Origin: Humidesulfovibrio mexicanus
Lineage (GTDB): Bacteria > Desulfobacterota > Desulfovibrionia > Desulfovibrionales > Desulfovibrionaceae
DNA length: 64,000 nucleotides
Reading direction: 5' to 3'
Assembly (NCBI RefSeq): GCF_900188225.1
Contig: NZ_FZOC01000007.1
Coordinates: forward strand, 1 to 64,000
Part shown: positions 17,699 through 25,516 of the stretch, piece by piece
Layout: each line of letters begins with the position of its first letter
How positions within the stretch are numbered: position 1 is the stretch's first letter
Position numbers and translations under genes: made by a program
Notes under the pieces: generated by a model
Databases searched by the model: none
Told to the model about the DNA's origin: nothing
Seen by the model: the letters and a program-made list of their open reading frames with translations, nothing else

Positions 17699-18057
17699 TG
17701 GCGAAGAAGATCATGGTGGTGGACGACGACAAGGACATCGTGGAGTATCTTGTCTCCATTTTTCGCGAAAAGGGCTACGAGACCTGCTCCGCCGAGGGCG
17801 GCGAGGGGGCCATGGAGCTGCTGGAGCGCGAGCGCCCGGACTTGCTGACCCTGGACCTGGAGATGCCCGAGGAATGGGGGCCGCGCTTCTACCGCAAGTT
17901 CAGCCAGAAGCCGGAGTTCGCGGAATTGCCGGTTGTGGTCATCAGCGGGCTTGCGGGCATCCACCTGGCCATCCGCAAGGCCGTGGCCACGGTGAGCAAG
18001 CCTTTCGAGCCCGCCCATGTGCTCGAAATCGTGGAAGGGACCATAGGCAGGCCGTAA
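17698..18057 (+). CDS. Single-domain response regulator, Rrf1-like
   Basis: A 119-residue receiver: MVVDDDKDIVEYL, phospho-acceptor Asp53 in TLDLEMPEEWG, Thr replaced by Ser in VVISGL, and Lys in SKPFEP. It is strikingly like the receiver of the Rrf2-REC fusion at 7069-7995. About two thirds of residues are identical by eye, including a 15-residue stretch around the phospho-acceptor. The two are probably duplicates. The ATG at 17698 overlaps the previous stop; a GTG three bases earlier is an alternative. It may compete with the fusion for the same kinase. Confidence 0.88.
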   Translation: MAKKIMVVDDDKDIVEYLVSIFREKGYETCSAEGGEGAMELLERERPDLLTLDLEMPEEWGPRFYRKFSQKPEFAELPVVVISGLAGIHLAIRKAVATVSKPFEPAHVLEIVEGTIGRP

Positions 18058-18156
18058 CCGGCGGGCCGTCCTTTTCCCCTTTCCCCCTTGGGGGACTGGC
18101 CTGTCTCGGGCGCGTTTGCGCGCGGCCGTTGACTGGGCCCCGCGGGAGCGGGCCAG

Positions 18157-20124
18157 ATGCGCATGGACGTACTGCTTGTCGACGATGAGGCCGGTATCCG
18201 CACGGTGGTGGGCATCACCCTGGGCGACATGGGCCACAGGGTGCTCTGCGCCGCCAGCGGCGAGGAGGCCCTGGAGCTCTTCCGACGCGAACGGCCGCCC
18301 ATCGTGCTTACCGATGTGCGGATGCCCGGCATGGATGGGCTTGAGCTGCTCCGGCGCATCAAGGCGGAGTCCCCGGACACCGAGGTCATCCTGGTCACCG
18401 GGCACGGCGACATGGACGTGGCGGTGCAGGGCCTCAAGCTCGACGCCTGCGATTTCATCGCCAAGCCGGCCGTGCCGGAATTGCTGGAAATCGCCCTCAA
18501 GCGCGCCCAGGACAAGATCCTTCTGCGCGAGGCCGTGCGCCAGCACACGCGCGAGCTGGAGGAGCAGGTGCGCGTCCAGGCCGAGAAGCTCGTCAAGCTG
18601 GAGCGGCAGAGCGTGGCCCGCGAGGCCGTGGAGGGCCTGGCCCAGGTGATGGGCGGCCTGGCCGGAGAGATTTCCGGCGAGCTCGGCGTGTTCAACAACC
18701 TCCCGTGCCTGGTCTCCGTGCAGGACCGCGACCAGCGCGTCATCAGCGTGAACCGGCTGTACCGGGAACGCCTGGGCGACCGCGTGGGCCAGCCGGGTTT
18801 CAGCATCTACGCCGGGGCGGCCGGGCAGGGGCTGGAAAGCCCCGTGGCCCGCACCTTGCGCAGCGGCCTGGGCCAGAAGAGCCGGGAAGGCCTGTTCGGC
18901 GAGGACGAGAGCCTCAACGCCGTCACCGTACACACGGCGCCCATCCACGGCCGCGATGGCGAGGTGGCCCTCGTGCTGGAGATGCTGGTGGAATCCAGCG
19001 AGGTGCAGCGCCTGCAGGACGAGCTGCACACCAGCCGCCGCCTGTACCGCCAGCTCTTCGACGAGGCCCCGTGCTTCATCACCGTGCAGGACCGGCATCT
19101 GCGCATCCAGGCGGCCAACAGCCGCTTCCGCGAGGCCTTTGGCGCGGGCACGGGGGGGCTGTGCTACCACGCCTACGGACGCGGAGAACGCCCCTGCTTC
19201 GGGTGTCCCACCCTCAAGACGTTCGCCGACGGCCAGCCCCACCAATGCGAGCTGACCGTGCGCGGCAAGGACGGCCGACCGCTGAGCGTGGTGGTCTGGA
19301 CCGCGCCCGTGCGCAACGCCCTGGGCGAGATCGAGGCGGTGATGGAGATGGCCACCGACATCACCGAGCTGTCCCGGATGCAGGACCATCTGGCCTCGCT
19401 GGGGATGCTCATCGCCTCGCTGTCGCATGGCATCAAGGGGCTGCTTACCGCCCTGGACGGCGGCGTGTACAAGGTCAATTCCGGGTTCCGCAGCGGCGAC
19501 GCCCAAATGGTCCGCGACGGCTGGGACAAGGTCACCGGGCTCGTCGCGCGCATCAAGGGCATGGTGCTGGACATCCTCTTCTACGCCAAGAAGCGCGAGC
19601 TGACCCTGCGCACCCTTCCGGGGGCCGAGCTGGCCGCGCAGGTGGTGGAGGCCGCCGCGCCCAAGGCCCGGCAGCAGGGCGTGGGCTTCAGCGCGGAAAT
19701 CTCCCCGGATTTGGGCGCGTGCACCGTGGACGAGGTGGTGCTCTCCGCCGCGCTGGTGAATATTCTGGAAAACGCCGTGGACGCCTGCCGGGACGATGGG
19801 GCCAAGACCAGGCACGAAGTGGTGTTCCGCGCCCGGCCCGACGCCAGCGGCGTGTTCTTCGAAATAGAGGACAACGGCCAGGGCATGACGCCCGAGACCC
19901 TCTCGCGGCTGTTCTCGGTATTCTTCTCCACCAAGGGCTCGCGCGGCACGGGCCTGGGCCTGTTCATCGCCAAGAAGGCCGTGGACCAGCACGGCGGCCG
20001 CATCGGCGCGGTGAGCGAGCCGGGCCGGGGCTCCACCTTCCGCATCTGGATTCCGCGCACGCAGCAGTGCGGCGCGGGCACGCCCACCGGCCGGAAAACG
20101 GAATGTCCCGCCGAAAGTGCGTAA
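18157..20124 (+). CDS. Receiver-PAS-PAS histidine kinase hybrid
   Basis: A 655-residue soluble kinase. The receiver (about 1-120) has phospho-acceptor Asp53 in LTDVRMPGMDG. A coiled coil and two PAS-like regions follow. The second PAS has a Cys pattern (CYHAYGRGERPCFGCP) very like that of the kinase at 12135-14429. The kinase core has His424 in SLSHGIKG, NILENAVDAC, DNGQGM and GTGLGL. It begins 99 bp after the preceding receiver, with GGGAG before the start. No membrane segment is seen, so the input should be cytoplasmic or come through phosphorylation of the receiver. Confidence 0.88.
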   Translation: MRMDVLLVDDEAGIRTVVGITLGDMGHRVLCAASGEEALELFRRERPPIVLTDVRMPGMDGLELLRRIKAESPDTEVILVTGHGDMDVAVQGLKLDACDFIAKPAVPELLEIALKRAQDKILLREAVRQHTRELEEQVRVQAEKLVKLERQSVAREAVEGLAQVMGGLAGEISGELGVFNNLPCLVSVQDRDQRVISVNRLYRERLGDRVGQPGFSIYAGAAGQGLESPVARTLRSGLGQKSREGLFGEDESLNAVTVHTAPIHGRDGEVALVLEMLVESSEVQRLQDELHTSRRLYRQLFDEAPCFITVQDRHLRIQAANSRFREAFGAGTGGLCYHAYGRGERPCFGCPTLKTFADGQPHQCELTVRGKDGRPLSVVVWTAPVRNALGEIEAVMEMATDITELSRMQDHLASLGMLIASLSHGIKGLLTALDGGVYKVNSGFRSGDAQMVRDGWDKVTGLVARIKGMVLDILFYAKKRELTLRTLPGAELAAQVVEAAAPKARQQGVGFSAEISPDLGACTVDEVVLSAALVNILENAVDACRDDGAKTRHEVVFRARPDASGVFFEIEDNGQGMTPETLSRLFSVFFSTKGSRGTGLGLFIAKKAVDQHGGRIGAVSEPGRGSTFRIWIPRTQQCGAGTPTGRKTECPAESA

Positions 20125-20270
20125 CCAAAACGCCGCTACCAGCGTCTTCTACGTATCCGGCTGCGCCCGTGTGCGCATACCTTCTTCCTCAGGCCGCCTT
20201 GGCCCCGTCCGGCAATGCCCGAACGCAGGCCGCGCGCCTTCTCGCACACCGGTTTGCCTGGCCCGCCCTG

Positions 20271-20342
20271 TGCGTATGCAAAAGCCTTGACTGCGTATCA
20301 CGCTTTGCGTATCACCTCGTACGGGGGGCGCCGCAATACGCA
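20271..20342 (+). promoter_or_regulatory. Promoter with TGCGTAT repeats before the LuxR-type regulator
   Basis: TTGACT (20287-20292) and TATCAC (20310-20315) are 17 bp apart and fit a sigma-70 promoter. TGCGTAT occurs directly at 20271-20277, 20292-20298 and 20306-20312, and inverted as ATACGCA at 20336-20342. Two copies overlap the -35 and -10 elements, as expected for an operator, possibly autoregulatory. Confidence 0.6.
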
Positions 20343-20380
20343 TGGGGCGGGGTGGCGAAACAGTCCCAAGGTGACAAGAC

Positions 20381-21058
20381 ATGACGAATACGACAGACAC
20401 CAAGCGCTACAAGGTTCTTCTGGCGGAGGACCACGCCCTGCTCCGCCAGAGTCTGAAGGCCTATCTTGAGGCCCAGGGCCTGTGCCAGGTCATCGGCGAG
20501 GCCCAGGATGGCCGCGAGGCCATGCGCATGTGCCGCGAGCTCAAGCCGGACATCGTGCTCATGGATCTCTCCATGCCCGGCGTGGACGGCATGGTGGCCG
20601 TGAAGGCCATCAAGCGCGATTATCCCGACGCCCGCATCATCGCCCTGACCGCGCACCGCAGCGAGGACTACCTGCACGCGGCCCTGGATTCCGGCGTGGA
20701 CGGCTACGTAGTGAAGGCCGCCAGCGCCGAGGATCTGCTTACGGCCATCCGCGCCGTGTGCCGGGGCGAGGCCTACGTCAGCCCCGAAGTTTCGGCCACG
20801 CTCATTACCGGGTATCTGCGCAGCGCCAGGCCCGAGCGCACCTCTCCGCTGGAGGGGTTGACCACGCGCGAGCGGCACATTCTGCAAATGGTGCTCAAGG
20901 GCATGAAGAACAAGGAAATTGCTGAAAAGCTGTTCCTTTCCACCCGCACGGTGGAAAAGCACCGCGCCAACTTCATGAAAAAGCTGGACGTGCACAACCT
21001 GCATCAGGTGCGGGAATTCGTGAAGATCAGCGGCTTGGAAGTGGAAGCCATCCGCTAG
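20381..21058 (+). CDS. NarL/LuxR-family response regulator
   Basis: A 225-residue DNA-binding response regulator. The receiver has Asp62 in IVLMDLSMPGVDG and Lys in YVVKAAS. The C terminus is a LuxR-type helix-turn-helix (LTTRERHILQMVLKGMKNKEIAEKL in two pieces, then STRTVEKHRANFMKKL). It is the only classical transcription-activator output in this signalling block, so it is a likely end point for the upstream kinases. It has its own promoter region with repeated sites. Confidence 0.93.
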   Translation: MTNTTDTKRYKVLLAEDHALLRQSLKAYLEAQGLCQVIGEAQDGREAMRMCRELKPDIVLMDLSMPGVDGMVAVKAIKRDYPDARIIALTAHRSEDYLHAALDSGVDGYVVKAASAEDLLTAIRAVCRGEAYVSPEVSATLITGYLRSARPERTSPLEGLTTRERHILQMVLKGMKNKEIAEKLFLSTRTVEKHRANFMKKLDVHNLHQVREFVKISGLEVEAIR

Positions 21059-21099
21059 AACGGGGCTCGCCGCGACGGCGTTTGCGCCCGCGGTGCGTT

Positions 21100-21143
21100 G
21101 CGGCCGGAGGAGGGACAGCCCCTTCTCCGGCCGCTGCCGTTTT
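21100..21143 (+). terminator. Hairpin after the LuxR-type regulator gene
   Basis: Positions 21100-21113 pair with 21121-21134 over 14 positions with one G-U pair and a 7-nt loop, followed by a short TTTT at 21140-21143. It lies between convergent genes and may stop transcription from the plus strand. Confidence 0.6.
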
Positions 21144-21727
21144 CAGAGGGTCTGGGGCCGCTCGATCCATTTGTTTACCACGGGCGCGCGATAGTTCTCG
21201 AACAGCGAAAGCAGCGCGTCGGGCTCCGGGGCCGAGAGCAACATGCCCCGGTGCGCGGGCTGTACGAAGCCCTGGGACACGGCGTTGTCCAGAAAAGCGC
21301 ACAAGTTCTGGTAGTAGCCCCCAACGTCCAGCAGGCCGCAGGGCTTCTTGTGGAAGCCAAGCTGCGCCCAGGTGAGCATTTCGCAGAGCTCCTCCAGGGT
21401 GCCCATGCCGCCGGGCAAGGCGATGAAGCCATCGGACAATTCGGCCATGAGGGCCTTGCGCTGGTGCATGGAGCCCACGATGTGCTGCTCCGTAAGCCCG
21501 GTGTGGGCGATCTCCTTTTTCTGCAAGGCCTCGGGAATCACGCCGATGACCTCGCCGCCCGCGGCGAGGGCTGCGTCGGCCAGCGCGCCCATGAGCCCCA
21601 CGTTGGACCCGCCATAGACCGTGGTGATGCCCCGGTGGGCAAGCTCAGTGCCGAGCTCCTGGGCGGTTTTGCGATACTCCGGGCTGTTGCCGGGGTTGGA
21701 GCCGAGAAAGACGCAGATGCGCTGCAT
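21143..21727 (-). CDS. LOG-family nucleoside monophosphate phosphoribohydrolase
   Basis: A 194-residue Rossmann-fold protein of the LOG (TIGR00730, YvdD-like) family. It carries the nucleotide-binding motif TVYGGSNVGLMGALADAAL, the catalytic MHQRK, and the hallmark PGGMGTLEEL. Members cleave the base from nucleoside 5'-monophosphates, including AMP and cytokinin precursors. Length is normal. It lies 29 bp downstream of the MerR-like gene on the same strand with an AGGAG site, so the two probably share a transcript. Confidence 0.93.
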   Translation of the reverse strand: MQRICVFLGSNPGNSPEYRKTAQELGTELAHRGITTVYGGSNVGLMGALADAALAAGGEVIGVIPEALQKKEIAHTGLTEQHIVGSMHQRKALMAELSDGFIALPGGMGTLEELCEMLTWAQLGFHKKPCGLLDVGGYYQNLCAFLDNAVSQGFVQPAHRGMLLSAPEPDALLSLFENYRAPVVNKWIERPQTL

Positions 21728-21756
21728 GGGGGGAATTCTCCTGTACGGGTTGCGAG

Positions 21757-22953
21757 TTAGGTCAGCTGATCGCGCAGCTGGCGAAAAATTTCCTGCAATT
21801 GCTCCGGGGTGGCTTCGACCTCGTTGATGCGCATCCGCCGGATGTGGCCCACCAGATTGCCTCGCGGGGTGGTGGTGCGCTCGAAGAGCATCTCGCGGGT
21901 CTGTGCGCGTCCAAGGGGAATGGCGCAGGTCCAGGCGTCCGGCCCTTCCTGTATCCAGGCCGGGGCGGGGCCGCCCTCCGGGCGCAGCACATGGACCAGG
22001 CGGCGCACGCTCTGTCCGCCTGGCAGGCCCAGAAAGTCGCCCCGCCCCGAACGGATCACGGCGGGCAGGTCCAGAAAGGCCGCAGGCGGGGCCTCGGGCT
22101 CCGGAAAGGGCGGGGGCGGGCTGGGCTCGCGGCCCAGGGAGTAGGAGGCCACGGGCCCGGCGGGGCCGTGCAGGGTGACGATCTTGCGCGCCGTGAGCAC
22201 GGTGGGGCCGTCCTGGTCCTGAGCGGGCGACTTGGCCTCGGCCGCGTGCTCTGCCGGTGGCCCGTGGTGCTCTCCAGGCGTGGAAACAGGCTTGGCGCCC
22301 GGACGACCGCCGGGGGGGAGGTCCGCCTCCGCGCCTGAATTCGCCGCAGGACCGGTGGCGGCGCTGTCACCGGGGCTGGGACTGGGCGAAGGCGCGTCCT
22401 GCTGGCGCTGACCGGGCGTGCCCTGGGCGGCGGCAAGGGGAACGGGCCCCTGCGCTGCCTGTCGCCCGGCGTCCCTGCGCGCGGCGCGGAACTCCTCCAC
22501 AAGCTCGGCCACCAGGGACTTGGACGCGGCTTCGAGGGTGGCCAGGTTGCGCAACTCGCGCTCCAATTGCTCCATGCGCAGACGTGTCTGGTCCTGGGCC
22601 TGGGCCAGGGCGTCGAGCCGCGCCGACAGCGTCTGGCCGTCCTCGGTCTCCGGTGGAAGAACAGGGGGGCGCGGTGCGAAGCCTTTTGCTGTCGATAAGC
22701 GTCGATTCTGTGGAAACTCTTTGAATTCAGTGCGAAGAGCAGCAGTTGCTTGAGCAATCGACATCCCATCGGCGAAAAGGTCGCGGATGCGGCGGCAAAT
22801 GTCCAGGGACTCCGGGTGCAGGCGCACGGGCTTGCCCAGCCGGGCCACGGGAAGGAAGGCGGGGAATTTGGCCCGGTAGCTCTTGATGGTGGTTTCGGAC
22901 ACCCCCAGCGCTTGGGCAAGGTCGCGGTGCGTATAGCTGGTGTGCGGGGGCAT
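21757..22953 (-). CDS. MerR-like DNA-binding protein with Pro/Ala-rich linker
   Basis: A 398-residue protein. Residues 1-70 form a MerR-type winged helix (YTHRDLAQALGVSETTIKSYRAKF, read in two parts). A coiled coil at about 105-165, a low-complexity Pro/Ala/Gly linker (about 165-270) and a conserved-looking C-terminal region (about 290-398) follow. The C-terminal part contains no family I recognise. It may bind an effector or tether the protein. It is transcribed divergently from the candidate small RNA and NlpC gene and may control them or the LOG gene. Confidence 0.75.
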   Translation of the reverse strand: MPPHTSYTHRDLAQALGVSETTIKSYRAKFPAFLPVARLGKPVRLHPESLDICRRIRDLFADGMSIAQATAALRTEFKEFPQNRRLSTAKGFAPRPPVLPPETEDGQTLSARLDALAQAQDQTRLRMEQLERELRNLATLEAASKSLVAELVEEFRAARRDAGRQAAQGPVPLAAAQGTPGQRQQDAPSPSPSPGDSAATGPAANSGAEADLPPGGRPGAKPVSTPGEHHGPPAEHAAEAKSPAQDQDGPTVLTARKIVTLHGPAGPVASYSLGREPSPPPPFPEPEAPPAAFLDLPAVIRSGRGDFLGLPGGQSVRRLVHVLRPEGGPAPAWIQEGPDAWTCAIPLGRAQTREMLFERTTTPRGNLVGHIRRMRINEVEATPEQLQEIFRQLRDQLT

Positions 22954-22989
22954 TGGTCTCCTGGCGGCTGGTGCGGGCGCGCGGTTGCC

Positions 22990-23005
22990 TGGCCGAATGC
23001 TTGCG
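22990..23005 (+). promoter_or_regulatory. Sigma-54-like -24/-12 promoter
   Basis: TGGCCGAATGCTTGCG has TGGC at the -24 position and TTGC at the -12 position, with the required 10 bp between GG (22991-22992) and GC (23003-23004). Transcription would start near 23016. Confidence 0.5.
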
Positions 23006-23015
23006 GGCGCGGCGT

Positions 23016-23133
23016 GGGGGCGTTCCGACGCTTATCGATATTCCCCAATGGCGGCGTGCGTCAAGGCCCACCCCGAGGCTGCGCAGCGGGGGCGAAGCCT
23101 GTGCGCGTCCACCGCAGTAGGGTGCGGTTTTTT
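23016..23133 (+). ncRNA. Candidate small RNA of about 115 nt
   Basis: The interval lies between the sigma-54-like element and an intrinsic terminator. It contains no closed reading frame: the only ATG frame runs straight through the terminator. An internal AGGCT...AGCCT stem is visible. It may be a stand-alone small RNA or a terminated leader of the downstream NlpC gene. Confidence 0.35.
23111..23133 (+). terminator. Isolated intrinsic terminator
   Basis: ACCGCA (23111-23116) pairs with TGCGGT (23123-23128) around a 6-nt loop, followed by a T-run to 23133. No plus-strand gene ends upstream of it. Confidence 0.75.
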
Positions 23134-23317
23134 CTTGGCGCGGGGGCAGTGTTCGGGCTATGGTGCCGAAACCGCGCTCCGCGCCGCCCCCCTCTTCCTC
23201 CCGCCGCAATCCTGGCGGGCACGCGGCCCGGACCCGGCATAACGCCGCCACGCGCCCATCCGGCCAAACGGCCGGGCGCTCCGCGCCAGGGCGGCTTCCA
23301 AGGAGCAACGCCACATC

Positions 23318-24109
23318 GTGACCGCAGACATCGGCGGGCGCACCGCCCGCACTCCGAAAGCCCTGTCCCGCGCCAGGCTTGCCGCGCGCATCCCGCTTGT
23401 TTTGTGCTGCGCGCTTTTTATGGCGGCTTGCGCCCCTTCCGGCATGAGCGTCCGCGCACTCCGTGGCGAGCCCGATCCCATTCTCGCCGAGAACTCCGGC
23501 CTGCTGTCCGAGCAGAATTTGCCCGGCGGCGAGCGCCTGCCCATGGCGGTTCTGGACGAACTGCCCGGCCCCCTGCCCGGCAAACCGCCCCTGGCTCCGC
23601 CGGGCCGCCCCGGCACCCTGCGGCTGCCCGGCCTGGCCGAGGCCCCGCCAAAGGCCACGGACATCCCCGAATTCCCCACCCTGGAGGACCTGGAGGTCGA
23701 GGCCCGACTGGAGCGGCTGGCCAAGTTGCCGCCCTCGCTCGGACTGGACATCGTGCGCACGGGGTTGACCCAGAAGGGACGCCGCTACCGCCGCGCCGGG
23801 ACCTCCCCGGCCACGGGCTTCGACTGCTCCGGTTTCACCCAATGGACCTTCCGGCAGCATGGGGTGACCCTGCCGCGCACCGCGCGCGAGCAGTACCAGG
23901 AGGGCGTGCGCGTGAACCGCGACGAGCTGCGCGCCGGGGATCTGGTGTTCTACAAGATCAACCGCCGGGGCCGCTGGCATGTGGGCATCTACATGGAGGA
24001 CGGCGTGTTCGTGCACAGCCCCAGGCCGGGGCGCGGCATTTCCGAGGCCAGCATGAGCGACGGCTACTGGGCCAGACGCTATCTGGGCGCGCGGCGCTAC
24101 ACGCGCTAG
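23318..24109 (+). CDS. NlpC/P60-family peptidoglycan hydrolase lipoprotein
   Basis: A 263-residue secreted protein. The signal region ends in a lipobox, MAAC, predicting an outer- or inner-membrane lipoprotein. A Pro-rich spacer (about 75-125) leads to a C-terminal NlpC/P60 domain with catalytic Cys in GFDCSGFTQW and His in RWHVGIYM. It should cut peptide stems in the cell wall. The start is a GTG after AAGGAG. hemW follows 16 bp later. Confidence 0.9.
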   Translation: MTADIGGRTARTPKALSRARLAARIPLVLCCALFMAACAPSGMSVRALRGEPDPILAENSGLLSEQNLPGGERLPMAVLDELPGPLPGKPPLAPPGRPGTLRLPGLAEAPPKATDIPEFPTLEDLEVEARLERLAKLPPSLGLDIVRTGLTQKGRRYRRAGTSPATGFDCSGFTQWTFRQHGVTLPRTAREQYQEGVRVNRDELRAGDLVFYKINRRGRWHVGIYMEDGVFVHSPRPGRGISEASMSDGYWARRYLGARRYTR

Positions 24110-24125
24110 GGCCGGGGAGGGCAGG

Positions 24126-25298
24126 GTGCGCGCCAGCCTGTACGTGCACGCGCCCTTTTGCCGGGCCAAGTGCCGCTACTGCGCCTTTTTTTCCGCACCC
24201 TGCGGGCCTTCCGGGCCAGAGGCGCAGGCGCTCTCCCGCTATTGCGCCGCCCTTGAGGCCGAAATCGGGACACAGGCCAAGCGCTTCGGCAGCGTGACCG
24301 CGCCGACGCTCTTTTTCGGCGGCGGCACCCCCAGTCTGCTTGGGCCGGACGGCCTTGCCCGCGTGTTCGCCATATTGCGCGCGCAGTTCCAGCTGCTTCC
24401 CGACGCCGAGATCAGCCTTGAGGCCAACCCGGATTCGGCCACGCCGGAGTTCCTCGCCGCCGCGCGCGCCCTGGGCGTCACCCGCCTGAGCCTTGGCGTG
24501 CAGAGCCTGGACGACGCCATGCTGGCCGCCCTGGGCCGCGCGCACGATGCCGGGCAGGCCCGAGTCGCCTTCGCCGCGGCGCGGGACGCCGGATTCCACA
24601 ACATCGGCATGGACTTCATCTTCGGCCTGCCGGGGCAAGGCGTGGAACACTGGCTGGACACCCTGCGCCAGGCCGTCGCCCTTGGGCCGGAGCACCTGTC
24701 CTGCTACGGCCTGACCATCGAGCCCGGCACCCCCCTGGCCGCGGACGCCGCCGCCCTGGCTGGCCTGCCGGACGAAGACGCCCAGGCCGAGATGTTCCTG
24801 CGCGGGGCGGACCTGCTTGCCGCTCAAGGCTACGCGCACTACGAGGTATCCAACTTCGCCCGCGTGGGCGGGCCGGACCTGCGCTGCCGCCACAACCTGT
24901 CCTGCTGGCGCGGCGAGGACGCGCTGGGCTTCGGCCCTGCCGCCGTGTCCACCCTGAGCGGTCCCGGCGCGCCGCTGCGCTGGGCCAACCCCGCCGATGT
25001 GCCGCAATGGGCGGACCTGGCGCTTTCCGGCCGCGCCGGGCAGGCGAACCGGGAGGTCTTGTCCCCGCAGATACGGGCGCGCGAGGCGTTGATGCTGGCC
25101 CTGCGCACGGCCGAGGGCCTGGACCTGGACGCCTACGCATTGGCGCACGGCATCGACGTGCGCAGGGGCCAAGCGGAACTGCTGGAGCAGCTTGACCGCG
25201 CCGGGCTTGCGCGCGTGTCCGCAGGGCGTCTGGCCCTCACAACGGCGGGGATGCTGGTGTCGAACAGCGTCATCCGCGCCCTGGGGTTTGAGGACTGA
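24126..25298 (+). CDS. hemW: HemW, radical SAM haem chaperone (CPO-like)
   Basis: A 390-residue radical-SAM protein. The cluster motif CRAKCRYC (Cys12, Cys16, Cys19) is followed by FFGGGTPSLL and by the HemW-type pattern RLSLGVQSLDD, then GMDFIFGLPGQ. Family members were long called coproporphyrinogen III oxidase but act as haem carriers. That fits a sulfate reducer, which makes haem by another route. The GTG start overlaps no other gene. An intrinsic terminator lies downstream at about 25331-25364. Confidence 0.9.
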   Translation: MRASLYVHAPFCRAKCRYCAFFSAPCGPSGPEAQALSRYCAALEAEIGTQAKRFGSVTAPTLFFGGGTPSLLGPDGLARVFAILRAQFQLLPDAEISLEANPDSATPEFLAAARALGVTRLSLGVQSLDDAMLAALGRAHDAGQARVAFAAARDAGFHNIGMDFIFGLPGQGVEHWLDTLRQAVALGPEHLSCYGLTIEPGTPLAADAAALAGLPDEDAQAEMFLRGADLLAAQGYAHYEVSNFARVGGPDLRCRHNLSCWRGEDALGFGPAAVSTLSGPGAPLRWANPADVPQWADLALSGRAGQANREVLSPQIRAREALMLALRTAEGLDLDAYALAHGIDVRRGQAELLEQLDRAGLARVSAGRLALTTAGMLVSNSVIRALGFED

Positions 25299-25330
25299 AA
25301 GCGGGAAAGATTCCTGGTTTTAGAAAAAAC

Positions 25331-25364
25331 GCCGTCCGCCAGCCCTTGTGCGGCGCGGATTTTT
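25331..25364 (+). terminator. Intrinsic terminator after hemW
   Basis: TCCGC (25335-25339) pairs with GCGGA (25355-25359), with an alternative GCCG/CGGC stem, followed by TTTTT at 25360-25364. Confidence 0.6.
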
Positions 25365-25516
25365 GTCTTTGAGGCTTGATCTGCAACACCTCCCGGCTTC
25401 TGGATTTTTCTAGAGAAACTTGATAGGTTTTCGTTGCAGTCGCCCCCCCGCCTGTTTTTTCAAAATAAACCATGATGATGAAAACGCGGACCGAACCCCC
25501 GCGCAAGGATGCCCGT

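Larger units (their letters stand above)
22954..23317. other. Gene-free interval holding a sigma-54-like promoter and an isolated terminator
   Basis: No protein gene is convincing in these 364 bp. The plus strand holds a sigma-54-like element (22990-23005) and an intrinsic terminator (23111-23133), which together outline a transcript of about 115 nt. From 23134 to 23317 I see only the ribosome site of the NlpC gene. Confidence 0.6.

Noticed and set aside
20259-20274. Possible sigma-54 promoter before the LuxR-type regulator
   Set aside because: The spacing fits but the -12 element is GTGC, and a better sigma-70 promoter with repeats lies just downstream.
25299-25516. NrdR box or cobalamin riboswitch before nrdJ
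   Set aside because: No NrdR-type box and no conserved cobalamin-box signature could be read. The only clear structure is the hemW terminator.
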